A stretch of DNA of 64,000 nt from RGIG5612 sp045601405 (GTDB lineage: Bacteria; Bacillota; Clostridia; Lachnospirales; Lachnospiraceae): NCBI GenBank assembly GCA_045601405.1, contig JAZRZO010000066.1:1-64000 (forward strand), given 5' to 3'. Numbering within the stretch: the first letter of the stretch is position 1; each line of letters opens with the position of its first letter. This document shows positions 32,629-41,447 of the stretch, in pieces. The position numbers and the translations under genes were made by a program. The notes below the pieces were generated by a model, which saw only the letters and a list, made by a program, of their open reading frames with translations, did not search any database and had not been told where the DNA came from.

Positions 32629-34087
32629 AAAAATAAGAAAAAAAGTGAACAGAACGCAGAGGAAGATCAACCTCGGCAGAATGATAAATAAAGACATACT
32701 CAAGGTATCGGTTTTTTTCTGCATCCTTTTTCTTTCGCTTGTGGTTTATCTTGGGTATTTTCTTCTGTTCCGTGCCGAACCGATCATAAACAGTCCTTAT
32801 AACAGCCGTTCTGATCAGTATAAGAAGACTGTCACAAGGGGCGCTATCTATGATACGAACTATAACGCGCTTGCTTATACGCAAACAGATGAGAACGGAA
32901 ATGAGACCAGGATATATCCATACGGCAACATATTCGCGCATGTAGTAGGATACAGTGATCTGGGGGGACTCGGACTTGAAGCATCATATAATAACAGTCT
33001 GCTCACATCCCACGCCGGATTTATTGATAAGACCAGCAATGAGATGGCAGGTACCAAAAACCCCGGAGACAGTATAAGAACCACACTTGACGCGCGGATG
33101 CAGGAGTATATTTCCGGCCTGATGGACGGGGTTTCCGGATCCTGCATACTTATAGAACCCGGAACAGGAGGGATACCGGCTCTGGTATCCAAGCCTGATT
33201 TTGATCCTAACAACATAGCAGCCAACTGGGAGTGGATAACATATGACACAGAAGGAAGCCCCCTTTTAAACAGGGCAACCCAGGGGAAATATACACCTGG
33301 CTCCACATTTAAGGTCTTTACTCTTATGGAATATATCAGGGAAAATCCGGCATTTTGGGATTACTCATTTAACTGTGCCGGCTCCTTTACATATGACGGA
33401 AGCACGATAAGCTGTTTTGATCATTATGTTCACGGATATGAAGACCTCCGTTCTTCCCTGGCAAACTCATGTAACTGCTCATTTGCCAATATATCACTTA
33501 TGCTGAATAATGACCTGTTTGCCAAGAACAATGAAGCACTGCTGTTTAATTCAAAGATAGATATAGATATAGCCAGCAATCCCGCGAAATTCAGCCTTTC
33601 TTCAGCGTCTCCTTCTGATGTGACAATGCAGACAGGCTTCGGTCAGGGAAGCACATACACTAACCCGCTGCATCTCGCGCTGATAATGAGCGCATTTGCC
33701 AACAACGGAGTGCTTATGAAACCGCATCTGCTTTCAGAGGTCGTATCCGAGTCAGGAAGAACGATAACACGCTTCAAAGAAAAAGAATATAAGGAATTGT
33801 TTAAAATTGAAGAATGTAATATCATGAATGAGTACCTCAGAGCCGTAGTGACGCAAGGTACCGCAAATGTCTTGAACTATAATACATATACTGCTTACGG
33901 AAAAACAGGCACGGCGGAAACCGCCACGGATTCCTACCATAATGTGGACAGGAGCTGGTTTGCGGGATATGCCGAGCAGAACGGCAGCAGGATCGCCATA
34001 TGCATCGTTCTGGACGATCTGGATAATGCGCCAATGAGCGCGGTCGATTACGCGGCATATGTTTTTGACGCCTATTTTAATCAATAG
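32618..34087 (+). CDS. Class B penicillin-binding protein (PbpA-type transpeptidase)
   Basis: 489 residues. One N-terminal membrane anchor (VSVFFCILFLSLVVYLGYFL, about 30-49), a short pedestal with YKKTVTRGAIYDTNYNALAY, then the transpeptidase domain: SxxK in PGSTFK with catalytic S229, SCN in ANSCNCSF, and KTG at 429-431 in YGKTGTAETA. The compact size resembles actinobacterial PbpA, which also pairs with a SEDS gene. It cross-links peptidoglycan made by the upstream SEDS partner. ATG 32618 was preferred over an in-frame start at 32525 that would add an unrelated basic stretch overlapping the SEDS tail. Confidence 0.93.
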   Translation: MNSKKIRKKVNRTQRKINLGRMINKDILKVSVFFCILFLSLVVYLGYFLLFRAEPIINSPYNSRSDQYKKTVTRGAIYDTNYNALAYTQTDENGNETRIYPYGNIFAHVVGYSDLGGLGLEASYNNSLLTSHAGFIDKTSNEMAGTKNPGDSIRTTLDARMQEYISGLMDGVSGSCILIEPGTGGIPALVSKPDFDPNNIAANWEWITYDTEGSPLLNRATQGKYTPGSTFKVFTLMEYIRENPAFWDYSFNCAGSFTYDGSTISCFDHYVHGYEDLRSSLANSCNCSFANISLMLNNDLFAKNNEALLFNSKIDIDIASNPAKFSLSSASPSDVTMQTGFGQGSTYTNPLHLALIMSAFANNGVLMKPHLLSEVVSESGRTITRFKEKEYKELFKIEECNIMNEYLRAVVTQGTANVLNYNTYTAYGKTGTAETATDSYHNVDRSWFAGYAEQNGSRIAICIVLDDLDNAPMSAVDYAAYVFDAYFNQ

Positions 34088-34103
34088 AAAAAGGGAGAGT
34101 AAA

Positions 34104-34982
34104 ATGATAAAAAGCATGACGGGCTTCGGCCGTGCCGAGGTGCACAAAAATGACAGAAAAGTTACGGTGGAGGTAAGGTCTGTAAATCACAAATATTTCG
34201 ACCTCGGTATTAAAATGCCGAGAAAACTCAATGTTTTTGAGACCAAGCTCAGAAGCCTGATGAAGCAATATGCTTCGCGCGGCAAGATAGATGTTTTTGT
34301 TTTTTATGAGGATAATTCAGAGGGCGCTGCCTGTCTTAAATATAATCCGGAGCTGGCAGCCGAATATTACGAATATTATATGCGGATCTGTGAGGAATTC
34401 GATGTTGATGACGATATCAGAACATCCACTATCGCAAGGGCTCAGGATGTTATCACAATAGAGGAGCAGGAAGTGAATGAAGAGGAGGTTTGGGAGATAG
34501 TTGAGGCTGCCGCCACTGAAGCGTTCACGGTATTTTCTGATTCAAGAGGCAAGGAGGGGGAGGCGCTGAAGAACGATATACTTGAAAAGCTGAACGCTAT
34601 GCGCTCTCACGTTGCGTTTATTGAGGAAAAACTCCCCGAACTGATATCAGCTTACAAAAAGAAGATAGAAGAGCGTGTAAAGGAATTTCTTGAGACTGCA
34701 TCCATTGATGAAAACCGCATAGCCGCGGAGGTGACGATATATGCCGATAAGGTTGCGATAGACGAAGAGGTGGTAAGGCTCAGCACTCATATCAATAATA
34801 TGCAGGATATTCTGGAGAACAGCGGCCAGGCGGGACGGAACCTTGATTTCCTCGCTCAGGAAATGAACAGAGAAGCCAATACTATTCTCTCAAAGGCTAA
34901 TGATATTGACATAACGAATACAGGTATTGAGTTGAAAACCTGCATAGAAAAGATACGTGAACAGATACAGAACATTGAATAG
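34104..34982 (+). CDS. YicC-family endoribonuclease
   Basis: 292 residues. The conserved start MIKSMTGFGRAEVHKNDRKV and the C-terminal NNMQDILENSGQAGRNLDFL and EMNREANTILSKAND are diagnostic for YicC/DUF1732 proteins, recently shown to be endoribonucleases that act on RNA. AAGGGAGAG precedes ATG 34104. It stands before gmk and rpoZ, a frequent Firmicute order (the small remA gene common between them is absent). Confidence 0.93.
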   Translation: MIKSMTGFGRAEVHKNDRKVTVEVRSVNHKYFDLGIKMPRKLNVFETKLRSLMKQYASRGKIDVFVFYEDNSEGAACLKYNPELAAEYYEYYMRICEEFDVDDDIRTSTIARAQDVITIEEQEVNEEEVWEIVEAAATEAFTVFSDSRGKEGEALKNDILEKLNAMRSHVAFIEEKLPELISAYKKKIEERVKEFLETASIDENRIAAEVTIYADKVAIDEEVVRLSTHINNMQDILENSGQAGRNLDFLAQEMNREANTILSKANDIDITNTGIELKTCIEKIREQIQNIE

Positions 34983-34996
34983 GAGAAAATGAAGCT

Positions 34997-35572
34997 GTGG
35001 CAAAGGGAGTATTACTTATAGTTTCCGGACTATCCGGGGCGGGAAAAGGAACGATATGCAAAAGGCTGCTGAGTAAATATCCGGATTATGACCTTTCTGT
35101 TTCGGCCACCGACAGAGCGCCGCGGGAGGGGGAAACAAACGGAGCGGAATATTTTTTCATCAATACAGGCGAATTTGAGCAGATGATAAAAGATGGAAAG
35201 CTTCTGGAGTATGCCAGATATGTTGACCACTATTACGGGACTCCTCTTGAGTGGGTAAATACCAGGCTTGAAGAGGGGCGTGATATCATCCTTGAGATTG
35301 AGATCCAGGGAGCTCTGCAGGTAAGAGAAAAACGGCCGGATTCGCTTTTGGTATTTATAATGCCTCCTGATATGGAGGAGCTTGAAAGGCGGCTCAGAAA
35401 ACGCGGGACAGAGACAGAGGAAGAGATAGGAAAGAGACTTGCCCGCGCAGCCGAGGAAGTGGAATATATAAAGGAATACGATCATGTCATTGTAAATGAA
35501 GATGTTGAAAAATCCGTTGACATGTTGCATAATATAGTTCGTTCAAAAAAAGAAGAAAGATCAGGAGATTAA
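34997..35572 (+). CDS. gmk: Guanylate kinase
   Basis: 191 residues. P-loop SGLSGAGKGTIC at the N-terminus, GMP-binding SVSATDRAPREGETNGAEYFF and the lid region. Phosphorylates GMP to GDP. GTG start with AGGAGA ten bases upstream; a nearer ATG at 34989 is out of frame and stops after ten codons. 14 bp after yicC, 4 bp before rpoZ. Confidence 0.96.
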   Translation: MAKGVLLIVSGLSGAGKGTICKRLLSKYPDYDLSVSATDRAPREGETNGAEYFFINTGEFEQMIKDGKLLEYARYVDHYYGTPLEWVNTRLEEGRDIILEIEIQGALQVREKRPDSLLVFIMPPDMEELERRLRKRGTETEEEIGKRLARAAEEVEYIKEYDHVIVNEDVEKSVDMLHNIVRSKKEERSGD

Positions 35573-35576
35573 AGAT

Positions 35577-35816
35577 ATGTTACATCCTTCATACACAGAC
35601 CTTATGGACGCGGTTAACAGTGAAACACAGGACGGCGAGGAGCCTGTTGTTCAGAGCAGATATTCCATAGTCATGGCTGCCTCAAAGAGAGCGCGCCAGC
35701 TTGTTGACGGCGCGGAACCTCTTATAGAAGATGCGGATGCAAAACCGCTTTCTACTGCTGTTGAAGAGATATATTCCCAAAAGGTTACTATACTCAATAA
35801 AGATGAAGAAGAATAA
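35577..35816 (+). CDS. rpoZ: RNA polymerase omega subunit
   Basis: 79 residues. MLHPSYTDLMDAVN and SRYSIVMAASKRARQLVDGA are the conserved omega core that wraps the beta-prime subunit C-terminus. Position after gmk is typical. The 3' end overlaps rimO by 14 bp. Confidence 0.92.
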   Translation: MLHPSYTDLMDAVNSETQDGEEPVVQSRYSIVMAASKRARQLVDGAEPLIEDADAKPLSTAVEEIYSQKVTILNKDEEE

Positions 35817-37128
35817 AGTCTTTTTTATTTCACTCGGCTGTGATAAAAACCGGGTTGATTCGGAGGAAATGCTGGGGCACTTGCTTGCTTCCGGCTTTTC
35901 TTTTACTGATGACGAATATGAGGCGGACGTTATTGTTATAAACACCTGTTGTTTCATTGACGCTGCCAAGGAGGAATCGATAGAATCCATACTTGATATG
36001 GCTGAAATGAAAAAGAAAGGTGTCTGCAAAAGGCTTGTTGTGTGCGGCTGCATGGCAGAGAGATACAAAGAAGAGGTGCTGTATGAATTTCCGGAGGTCG
36101 ATGCCATATGCGGTGTTAAGGATCTGAAGGAGATAATCACAGCCGCTGGAAAAGAGATAAACGAAGAGCATCCGGGAAAATACAGTGATCCGGAAAGGGT
36201 CATCACAACTCCGGGACATTATGAGTTCCTGAAGATAGCTGAGGGCTGCAATAAAAGATGCACATATTGCGCAATCCCCGGTATAAGGGGCGCGTACAGA
36301 AGCTATCCTGAGGAAGTCCTCGTAAGTCAGGCTGAACAACTTGCGGAAAAGGGCGTAAAGGAGCTTGTGGTCGTTGCGCAGGAGACCAGCCTTTATGGAA
36401 TTGATCTCAAGGACGGACATAACCTGATAAAGCTTCTTGAAAAGCTCTGCCGTATTGACGCTCTTGAGTGGATAAGGGTAATGTACTGTTACCCGGAAGA
36501 TGTCACGGATGAATTCCTGTATTTTATGGCTGAAGAGAGCAAGGTCTGCAAATATTTAGACATGCCCATGCAGCACGCGTCAGATGACATACTTCGCCGT
36601 ATGGGACGCAGGACCACATCGGATTCTGTGAGAGCCGTTATAGAAAAAGCCAGAAAGATCGTAAGCGGAGTTGTGCTGAGGACTTCTCTTATTTCCGGAT
36701 TTCCCGGCGAGAGTGATAAAGACCACGAGATATTAATGGATTTTGTCAAAAATACACGATTTGATCACCTTGGTGTGTTTGCATATTCAAGGGAGGAGGG
36801 GACGCCGGCGCATGACTTTAAGGCCCAGGTTGATGAGGCTGTCAAGCTGCAAAGGCGTAACAGGATAATGGAGCTTCAGGAAAAGATATCTGAAGATATC
36901 CTTTCAAAAAAAGTAGGAAAAGAGTATGATATACTGGTCGAGGGAAAGCTTTACGATGATGACGTGTACGTCGGAAGGACAAGGATGGATGCCCCTGACG
37001 TTGACGGACTGTATTATTTCAGCTCGGACAGAGAGCTTATGACCGGAGATATTATCAGGGCCCGCACACTTCGTGCCGGCCGGTACGATCTGTATGGAGA
37101 AGAGATAAAATATGAACCTGCCAAATAA
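35803..37128 (+). CDS. rimO: Ribosomal protein S12 methylthiotransferase RimO
   Basis: 441 residues, radical-SAM enzyme that methylthiolates an aspartate of ribosomal protein S12. UPF0004 Cys residues in FISLGCDKNRVDSEEM, INTCCFID and VVCGCMAERY; radical-SAM CxxxCxxC in EGCNKRCTYCAIPG; C-terminal TRAM domain. ATG 35803 begins the standard MKKNKVFFISLGCDKN start. Overlaps rpoZ by 14 bp and pgsA by 17 bp. Confidence 0.95.
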   Translation: MKKNKVFFISLGCDKNRVDSEEMLGHLLASGFSFTDDEYEADVIVINTCCFIDAAKEESIESILDMAEMKKKGVCKRLVVCGCMAERYKEEVLYEFPEVDAICGVKDLKEIITAAGKEINEEHPGKYSDPERVITTPGHYEFLKIAEGCNKRCTYCAIPGIRGAYRSYPEEVLVSQAEQLAEKGVKELVVVAQETSLYGIDLKDGHNLIKLLEKLCRIDALEWIRVMYCYPEDVTDEFLYFMAEESKVCKYLDMPMQHASDDILRRMGRRTTSDSVRAVIEKARKIVSGVVLRTSLISGFPGESDKDHEILMDFVKNTRFDHLGVFAYSREEGTPAHDFKAQVDEAVKLQRRNRIMELQEKISEDILSKKVGKEYDILVEGKLYDDDVYVGRTRMDAPDVDGLYYFSSDRELMTGDIIRARTLRAGRYDLYGEEIKYEPAK

Positions 37129-37684
37129 ACTTACAATATTCAGACTGATACTAGTTCCTTTTTATGTTTTCTTTCTTATGACGGACTATTTCACGCTCAC
37201 ATCGTGTGTTGCGCTGCTCATATTCATAGCGGCAGCGCTGACGGATCTGTTTGACGGCAAGATAGCCAGAGAACGTAATCTGATAACGGATTTTGGAAAA
37301 TTCGCGGATCCTCTTGCTGACAAGATACTGGTTGTAGCAGGAATGATATGCTTCGTGGCTCTTGACTGTATGCCGTTTTGGGTCTGTATAATCATAGTAG
37401 CAAGAGAGTTTGCCGTAAGCGGCTTCCGTCTTGTAGTGGCGGCCAGGGGAACTGTTATCGCCGCGAGCATCTGGGGCAAGGTGAAAACAACATTCCAGAT
37501 GATAATGGTCATCATGATGACTCTTGATGTCGAGATGCTCGTTGAATATTACAATCTCCCGCCTGTCATATGGACTGTATATCACATAGTTACGATAGTT
37601 GTGATGTATATTGCCCTGGCGCTCACGATAATCTCGATGATCGACTATTTCTATAAAAACAGGAAAGGGTTTACCATCAACTGA
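37112..37684 (+). CDS. pgsA: CDP-diacylglycerol--glycerol-3-phosphate 3-phosphatidyltransferase
   Basis: 190 residues, membrane protein starting MNLPNKLTIFRLILVPFYV. The CDP-alcohol phosphotransferase motif DG-x2-AR-x8-G-x3-D-x3-D is in DGKIARERNLITDFGKFADP followed by LAD. It makes phosphatidylglycerol phosphate from CDP-diacylglycerol. The stop TGA shares its last base with the ATG of cinA, so the genes are tightly coupled. Confidence 0.94.
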   Translation: MNLPNKLTIFRLILVPFYVFFLMTDYFTLTSCVALLIFIAAALTDLFDGKIARERNLITDFGKFADPLADKILVVAGMICFVALDCMPFWVCIIIVAREFAVSGFRLVVAARGTVIAASIWGKVKTTFQMIMVIMMTLDVEMLVEYYNLPPVIWTVYHIVTIVVMYIALALTIISMIDYFYKNRKGFTIN

Positions 37685-38934
37685 TGAACACCGAATTTAT
37701 TTTTGTCGGAACCGAGCTTCTTCTTGGCAATATCTTAAACACAAATGCCAAGTACCTTTCGGAAAAGTGCGCGGAGCTGGGTATTTCTCTGTATTACCAG
37801 ACAGTAGTGGGCGATAATGCCGGCAGACTGCAGTCGGTACTAAAAACTGCTCTGGACAGGTCAGACTGCGTTATCCTTACAGGCGGTCTGGGGCCTACCG
37901 GCGATGACATCACAAAAGAGGTTGCCGCAAAAGTCATGGGGCTTTCTCTTGTTGAAGACAGCATATCAAAGGATATGCTTGAAGAATTCTTCGCAAGGAT
38001 AAGAAGACCTGTTTCCGGTAATAATTACAAGCAGTCTATGGTGCCTGAGGGTTGCACTGTCCTTTATAATAAAAACGGAACTGCCCCGGGAATACTGATT
38101 GAAGAAGGGGGCAAGACAGTGATCCTGCTGCCGGGACCTCCCTGTGAGATGCAGCCGATGTTTGAAGAATACTGCGTTCCTTATTTTTTATCACGATCTG
38201 ATCTTGTGATATCCTCGATAATGATAAAGATGATAGGAATAGGGGAGAGTGACGCGGCGGCACGCATCAGCGATATTATAGACAAATGCATCAACCCTAC
38301 AGTAGCCCCCTATGCAAAAGTAAATCAGGTACACTTAAGGGTTACCGCAAGAGCAAAAAGCAAAGAAGAATGCCATGAGCTGATAGAACCGGTGTTTGAA
38401 GAGATAAAAGAAAGGCTCGGCGAATATATCTATACAACTGACGCTGAAGTTGAGATTGAGGATGTAGTTGTTTCGCTTTTGAAAAAGAAAGGTCTTGCGA
38501 TATCCGTCTGCGAATCACTTACCGGAGGACTCCTTAGCGGTAAGATAGTAAATGTGAGCGGAGCAAGTGATGTTCTCAGCGAAAGCTATATAACATATTC
38601 AAATGATGCAAAGATGCGGGTACTGAATGTTCCGGAAGAGATATTGGCAGTGCACGGAGCGGTAAGCAAAGAGTGTGCGGCTGCAATGGCAAAGGGGTGC
38701 GCCGCGGTAAGCGGAAGTGATATTGCGATTTCAACAACAGGCGTTGCTGGTCCTGACGGGGGAAGCGCGGATAAGCCTGTAGGCACTGTATATATCGGGA
38801 TATTCTATAAGGGCGAGGTTACCGTCAGGCGGCTGATGCTGTTCGGCAGCAGACAGAATATACGTGAAAGTGCGTGCATAAGGGCTCTCTTTATGGCAGC
38901 TAAGCTGATAGATGACATACCCCTGCCGTTTTAA
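37684..38934 (+). CDS. cinA: CinA-family competence/damage-inducible protein
   Basis: 416 residues. N-terminal MoCF-like domain (TEFIFVGTELLLGNILNTNA, ILTGGLGPTGDDITKEVAAK) and C-terminal CinA domain (VCESLTGGLLSGKIVNVSGA, STTGVAGPDGGSADKPVGTV). Members have nicotinamide-mononucleotide deamidase or ADP-ribose pyrophosphatase activity and often lie before recA, as here, although a pseudogene block now separates them. Confidence 0.93.
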   Translation: MNTEFIFVGTELLLGNILNTNAKYLSEKCAELGISLYYQTVVGDNAGRLQSVLKTALDRSDCVILTGGLGPTGDDITKEVAAKVMGLSLVEDSISKDMLEEFFARIRRPVSGNNYKQSMVPEGCTVLYNKNGTAPGILIEEGGKTVILLPGPPCEMQPMFEEYCVPYFLSRSDLVISSIMIKMIGIGESDAAARISDIIDKCINPTVAPYAKVNQVHLRVTARAKSKEECHELIEPVFEEIKERLGEYIYTTDAEVEIEDVVVSLLKKKGLAISVCESLTGGLLSGKIVNVSGASDVLSESYITYSNDAKMRVLNVPEEILAVHGAVSKECAAAMAKGCAAVSGSDIAISTTGVAGPDGGSADKPVGTVYIGIFYKGEVTVRRLMLFGSRQNIRESACIRALFMAAKLIDDIPLPF

Positions 38935-38952
38935 TATTTTTTTAATTTTTGT

Positions 38953-39582
38953 TTACTTTGTGGTCATGTTATCATCCGGTAAAGGAGCTTTTTCGCCTCC
39001 AAGTCTCCAGCTCATCTTAAGCGCGCCGGTCTTGCAGGTGGCAGCGCATTTTCCGCAGAGAATACATTCAGCGCTCCATATTTCTTTGGAAGGGTCGACA
39101 TCCATGCGGCATGCCGATGCACACATTCCGCAGTCCACACACTTATTTTTGTCAAGTTAAACATGGTACAGATTTATCTTATTTAACAGTCCGTGTATCG
39201 TCCCGAGCGGGCAGAGCGTTTTGCAAAAGAACCTGTAACAGAATAAGCAGAGTATGACAACGGCAGCCGGAAGACCGAGTTTGAGCCAGAATACCCAACC
39301 TATGGAGTTTATCATCGCACTGCTCCTGAAGATGTTTAAATGACCGCCCTCCAAAGTTCCGGCAGGGCAGATGTATTCGCAGAACCAGAGCTCACCTACG
39401 CCTGCCGCGTTAGCAATTGCTGCCGGAAGGATGATCACGAACACAAGAAGAACAATATATTTTATGTAACGGAAGATCTTTTTAAGACGGAACTTCGGTA
39501 TCGGTATCATAGCGATAAGTTCCTGCAGAAGACCGAAGGGACACAGATAACCGCACACAGCCCTTCCCAGAACGATGCCGAA
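38953..39582 (-). pseudogene. Decayed NapH/polyferredoxin-type membrane 4Fe-4S protein
   Basis: The minus strand reads CGYLCPFGLLQEL, CEYICPAGTLEGG and FFCKTLCPLGTIHGL, then a TAA at 39157-39159 interrupts the frame, which goes on with KNKCVDCGMCASAC and CILCGKCAATCKTGAL to a stop at 38953. An in-frame TGA at 39583-39585 and lack of the usual N-terminal part show loss of the 5' end. Intact relatives are membrane iron-sulfur proteins that pass electrons outward, often beside a TlpA lipoprotein. Two lesions in frame make a working product unlikely. Confidence 0.8.
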
Positions 39583-39606
39583 TCAGTGAAAAAATATTTT
39601 TAAATA

Positions 39607-39690
39607 TCATTTACCCAGACCTATACATTCCATGCAGATATTTACCGCATTCTGAAAGATCACAGAGACTTCGCCTCTGAACATACCGCA
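39607..39690 (-). pseudogene. C-terminal remnant of a CXXC small protein (CD1871A-like)
   Basis: The frame GMFRGEVSVIFQNAVNICME followed by CIGLGK and stop matches my memory of the C-terminus of the CD1871A family of ~40-residue CXXC proteins that accompany TlpA and polyferredoxin genes in Clostridia. Its start is missing; the upstream sequence is the fused tlpA fragment in another frame. Confidence 0.55.
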
Positions 39691-39704
39691 TATGATCCGA
39701 TGAG

Positions 39705-39994
39705 CTGCATATTGTCCGGCAGTTCTCGGGAGAGCTTCTCAAGTTCAGGCATCTCGTCAATGCAGGGACCGCAGAAGGAACCCCACACATTGATCATGGT
39801 ATATTCTTTTTCCTTTAAAATGCTTTCCGTGATTATGTTGCCGTCCAGGTCCTCTGTCACAAAAGATCCGACAAGAGATTATGTGTTTGATCCGGAGCTT
39901 ATATCCTCATCCGGGGCGTCTTTTTTACATGCCGCGAGTGAAACTAAAAGAAGAACGATGCTAAATGTTAAGGGCGCTGTTTTCATTACTGTTT
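39705..39994 (-). pseudogene. Broken TlpA-like thioredoxin lipoprotein
   Basis: ATG 39994 starts a lipoprotein signal (MKTAPLTFSIVLLLVSLAAC, Cys at residue 20). An in-frame TAA at 39879-39881 cuts it; the same frame continues with TEDLDGNIITESILKEKEY and TMINVWGSFCGPCIDEMPEL, holding the CxxC thioredoxin site, and breaks off near LPDNMQLIG. The rest of the thioredoxin fold is missing, apparently by a deletion that joined it to the CXXC-protein remnant. Confidence 0.8.
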
Positions 39995-40101
39995 TTATAA
40001 TCACGCACTCCTGTTTTTCTGTTTGCAAAAATAGTGTCAGGTGATAAAGATACGTTTTAATTGTGAAACAATAATGATCAATACGGTTTATCAATAAATA
40101 A

Positions 40102-40130
40102 TTGACAAACGCACAAGTATATTATATCAT
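40102..40130 (+). promoter_or_regulatory. recA promoter
   Basis: Consensus TTGACA (40102-40107) and TATCAT (40125-40130), 17 bp apart, with the LexA box immediately downstream covering the start site. Confidence 0.8.
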
Positions 40131-40135
40131 AAACC

Positions 40136-40149
40136 CGAACATAAGTTCG
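40136..40149. promoter_or_regulatory. LexA (SOS) box at recA
   Basis: CGAACATAAGTTCG is a perfect CGAAC-N4-GTTCG operator, the Gram-positive LexA consensus core. It starts 6 bp after the recA -10 and would block initiation until LexA is cleaved. Confidence 0.9.
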
Positions 40150-40172
40150 GATATCGAAAAGGAGACATATTT

Positions 40173-41255
40173 ATGGAAAATAAAGATAAGATCAAAGCGT
40201 TGGATGCCGCAATCGCGAAAATAGAAAAGGATTACGGAAAAGGCTCGGTCATGAAGCTGGGAGATAAAACAGCCCTGGATGTGGATACCATCCCTACAGG
40301 CTCTATCAGCCTTGACAAGGCACTCGGAGTTGGAGGCATCCCCCGGGGAAGGATAATAGAGATCTACGGGCCTGAGGCTTCCGGAAAAACCACTCTGGCG
40401 CTTCACATAGTGGCAGAGGTTCAGAGAACTGGGGGTATTGCAGGTTTTATAGACGCAGAGCATGCGCTCGACCCTAAATATGCCAATGACATAGGCGTAG
40501 ATGTTGACAACCTCTATATATCCCAGCCGGATTACGGAGAGCAGGGGCTGGAGATCTGCGAGACCATGGTCCGTTCCGGAGCGATCGACATAATAGTAGT
40601 TGATTCCGTCGCAGCGCTTGTCCCAAAGCATGAAATAGAAGGCGAAATGGGAGACGCTACTGTAGGAGCACAGGCACGCCTTATGAGCCAGGCATTAAGA
40701 AAGCTTACAGCCGTTACATCCAAAACAGGATGCTCCATCATCTTTATCAACCAGCTCAGAGAAAAAATAGGCGTATTCTACGGTCCTTCGGAAACAACCA
40801 CAGGCGGCCGTGCCCTGAAATTCTACTCATCTGTCCGTATTGATATCCGCAGGATAGAATCACTCAAGCAGGCAGGCGAGGTGATAGGCAACAGGGTAAG
40901 GGCAAAAGTCGTTAAAAACAAAGTGGCTCCTCCTTTCCGCGAAGCAGAATTTGATATTATCTTTGGCGAAGGTATCTCCGCCGCCGGAGATATCCTTGAT
41001 CAGGCCGTTGAATATAAGATAATAGATAAGAGCGGCGCATGGTATGCATACAAAGGCGAAAAAATAGGCCAGGGAAGGGAAAATGCCAAAGCATATCTTA
41101 AGGCGAATACCGATATATTTAATGAGATAGACGCCCAGGTAAGGGCAAAACTCGGGTTTGAAGGATATGAGGAGACAGCAGCCGCAGAGGATCCTGTTCC
41201 GGATATTCAGATGGCAGAGCTCAATCCTGATGATCTTGAACCTGACGTACTGTAA
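40173..41255 (+). CDS. recA: Recombinase RecA
   Basis: 360 residues. Walker A GPEASGKTTLALH, the MAW-type helix region, loop L1 LVPKHEIEGEMGDATVGAQA and loop L2 FINQLREKIGVFYGPSETTT. Drives strand exchange and LexA self-cleavage. AAAGGAGA precedes the ATG. SOS-controlled by the box at 40136. An acidic C-terminal tail (PDIQMAELNPDDLEPDVL) is typical. Confidence 0.98.
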   Translation: MENKDKIKALDAAIAKIEKDYGKGSVMKLGDKTALDVDTIPTGSISLDKALGVGGIPRGRIIEIYGPEASGKTTLALHIVAEVQRTGGIAGFIDAEHALDPKYANDIGVDVDNLYISQPDYGEQGLEICETMVRSGAIDIIVVDSVAALVPKHEIEGEMGDATVGAQARLMSQALRKLTAVTSKTGCSIIFINQLREKIGVFYGPSETTTGGRALKFYSSVRIDIRRIESLKQAGEVIGNRVRAKVVKNKVAPPFREAEFDIIFGEGISAAGDILDQAVEYKIIDKSGAWYAYKGEKIGQGRENAKAYLKANTDIFNEIDAQVRAKLGFEGYEETAAAEDPVPDIQMAELNPDDLEPDVL

Positions 41256-41297
41256 CATCATATCTGATATCACTTGAATAATACATGTCGAAAACAA

Positions 41298-41342
41298 ATG
41301 GTTCCTTTTGCCGGAGGCAGATATGTCCCGGCAAAAGACCAT
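41298..41342 (+). terminator. Long hairpin after recA
   Basis: CTTTTGCCGG (41305-41314) pairs with CCGGCAAAAG (41328-41337), and beyond a 2-nt bulge ATGGT pairs with ACCAT. No U-run follows, so it may be an RNA-stabilising or partial terminator element. The rest of the 192-bp gap holds only a TATAAA -10-like box at 41397 and GGAGGTG ahead of the next gene. Confidence 0.6.
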
Positions 41343-41447
41343 TAATTTATCTGAATTTCCTAAATTGCTTGTAAATAGCCTGGCTGTTTAGTAAACTATA
41401 AATTGCGTCAGGGGGCGTTTTATTCTACTTTGGAGGTGTATTATTTT

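Noticed and set aside
40173..40631. 169-codon frame opposite recA (40122-40631)
   Set aside because: Antisense to a highly conserved gene and its promoter.
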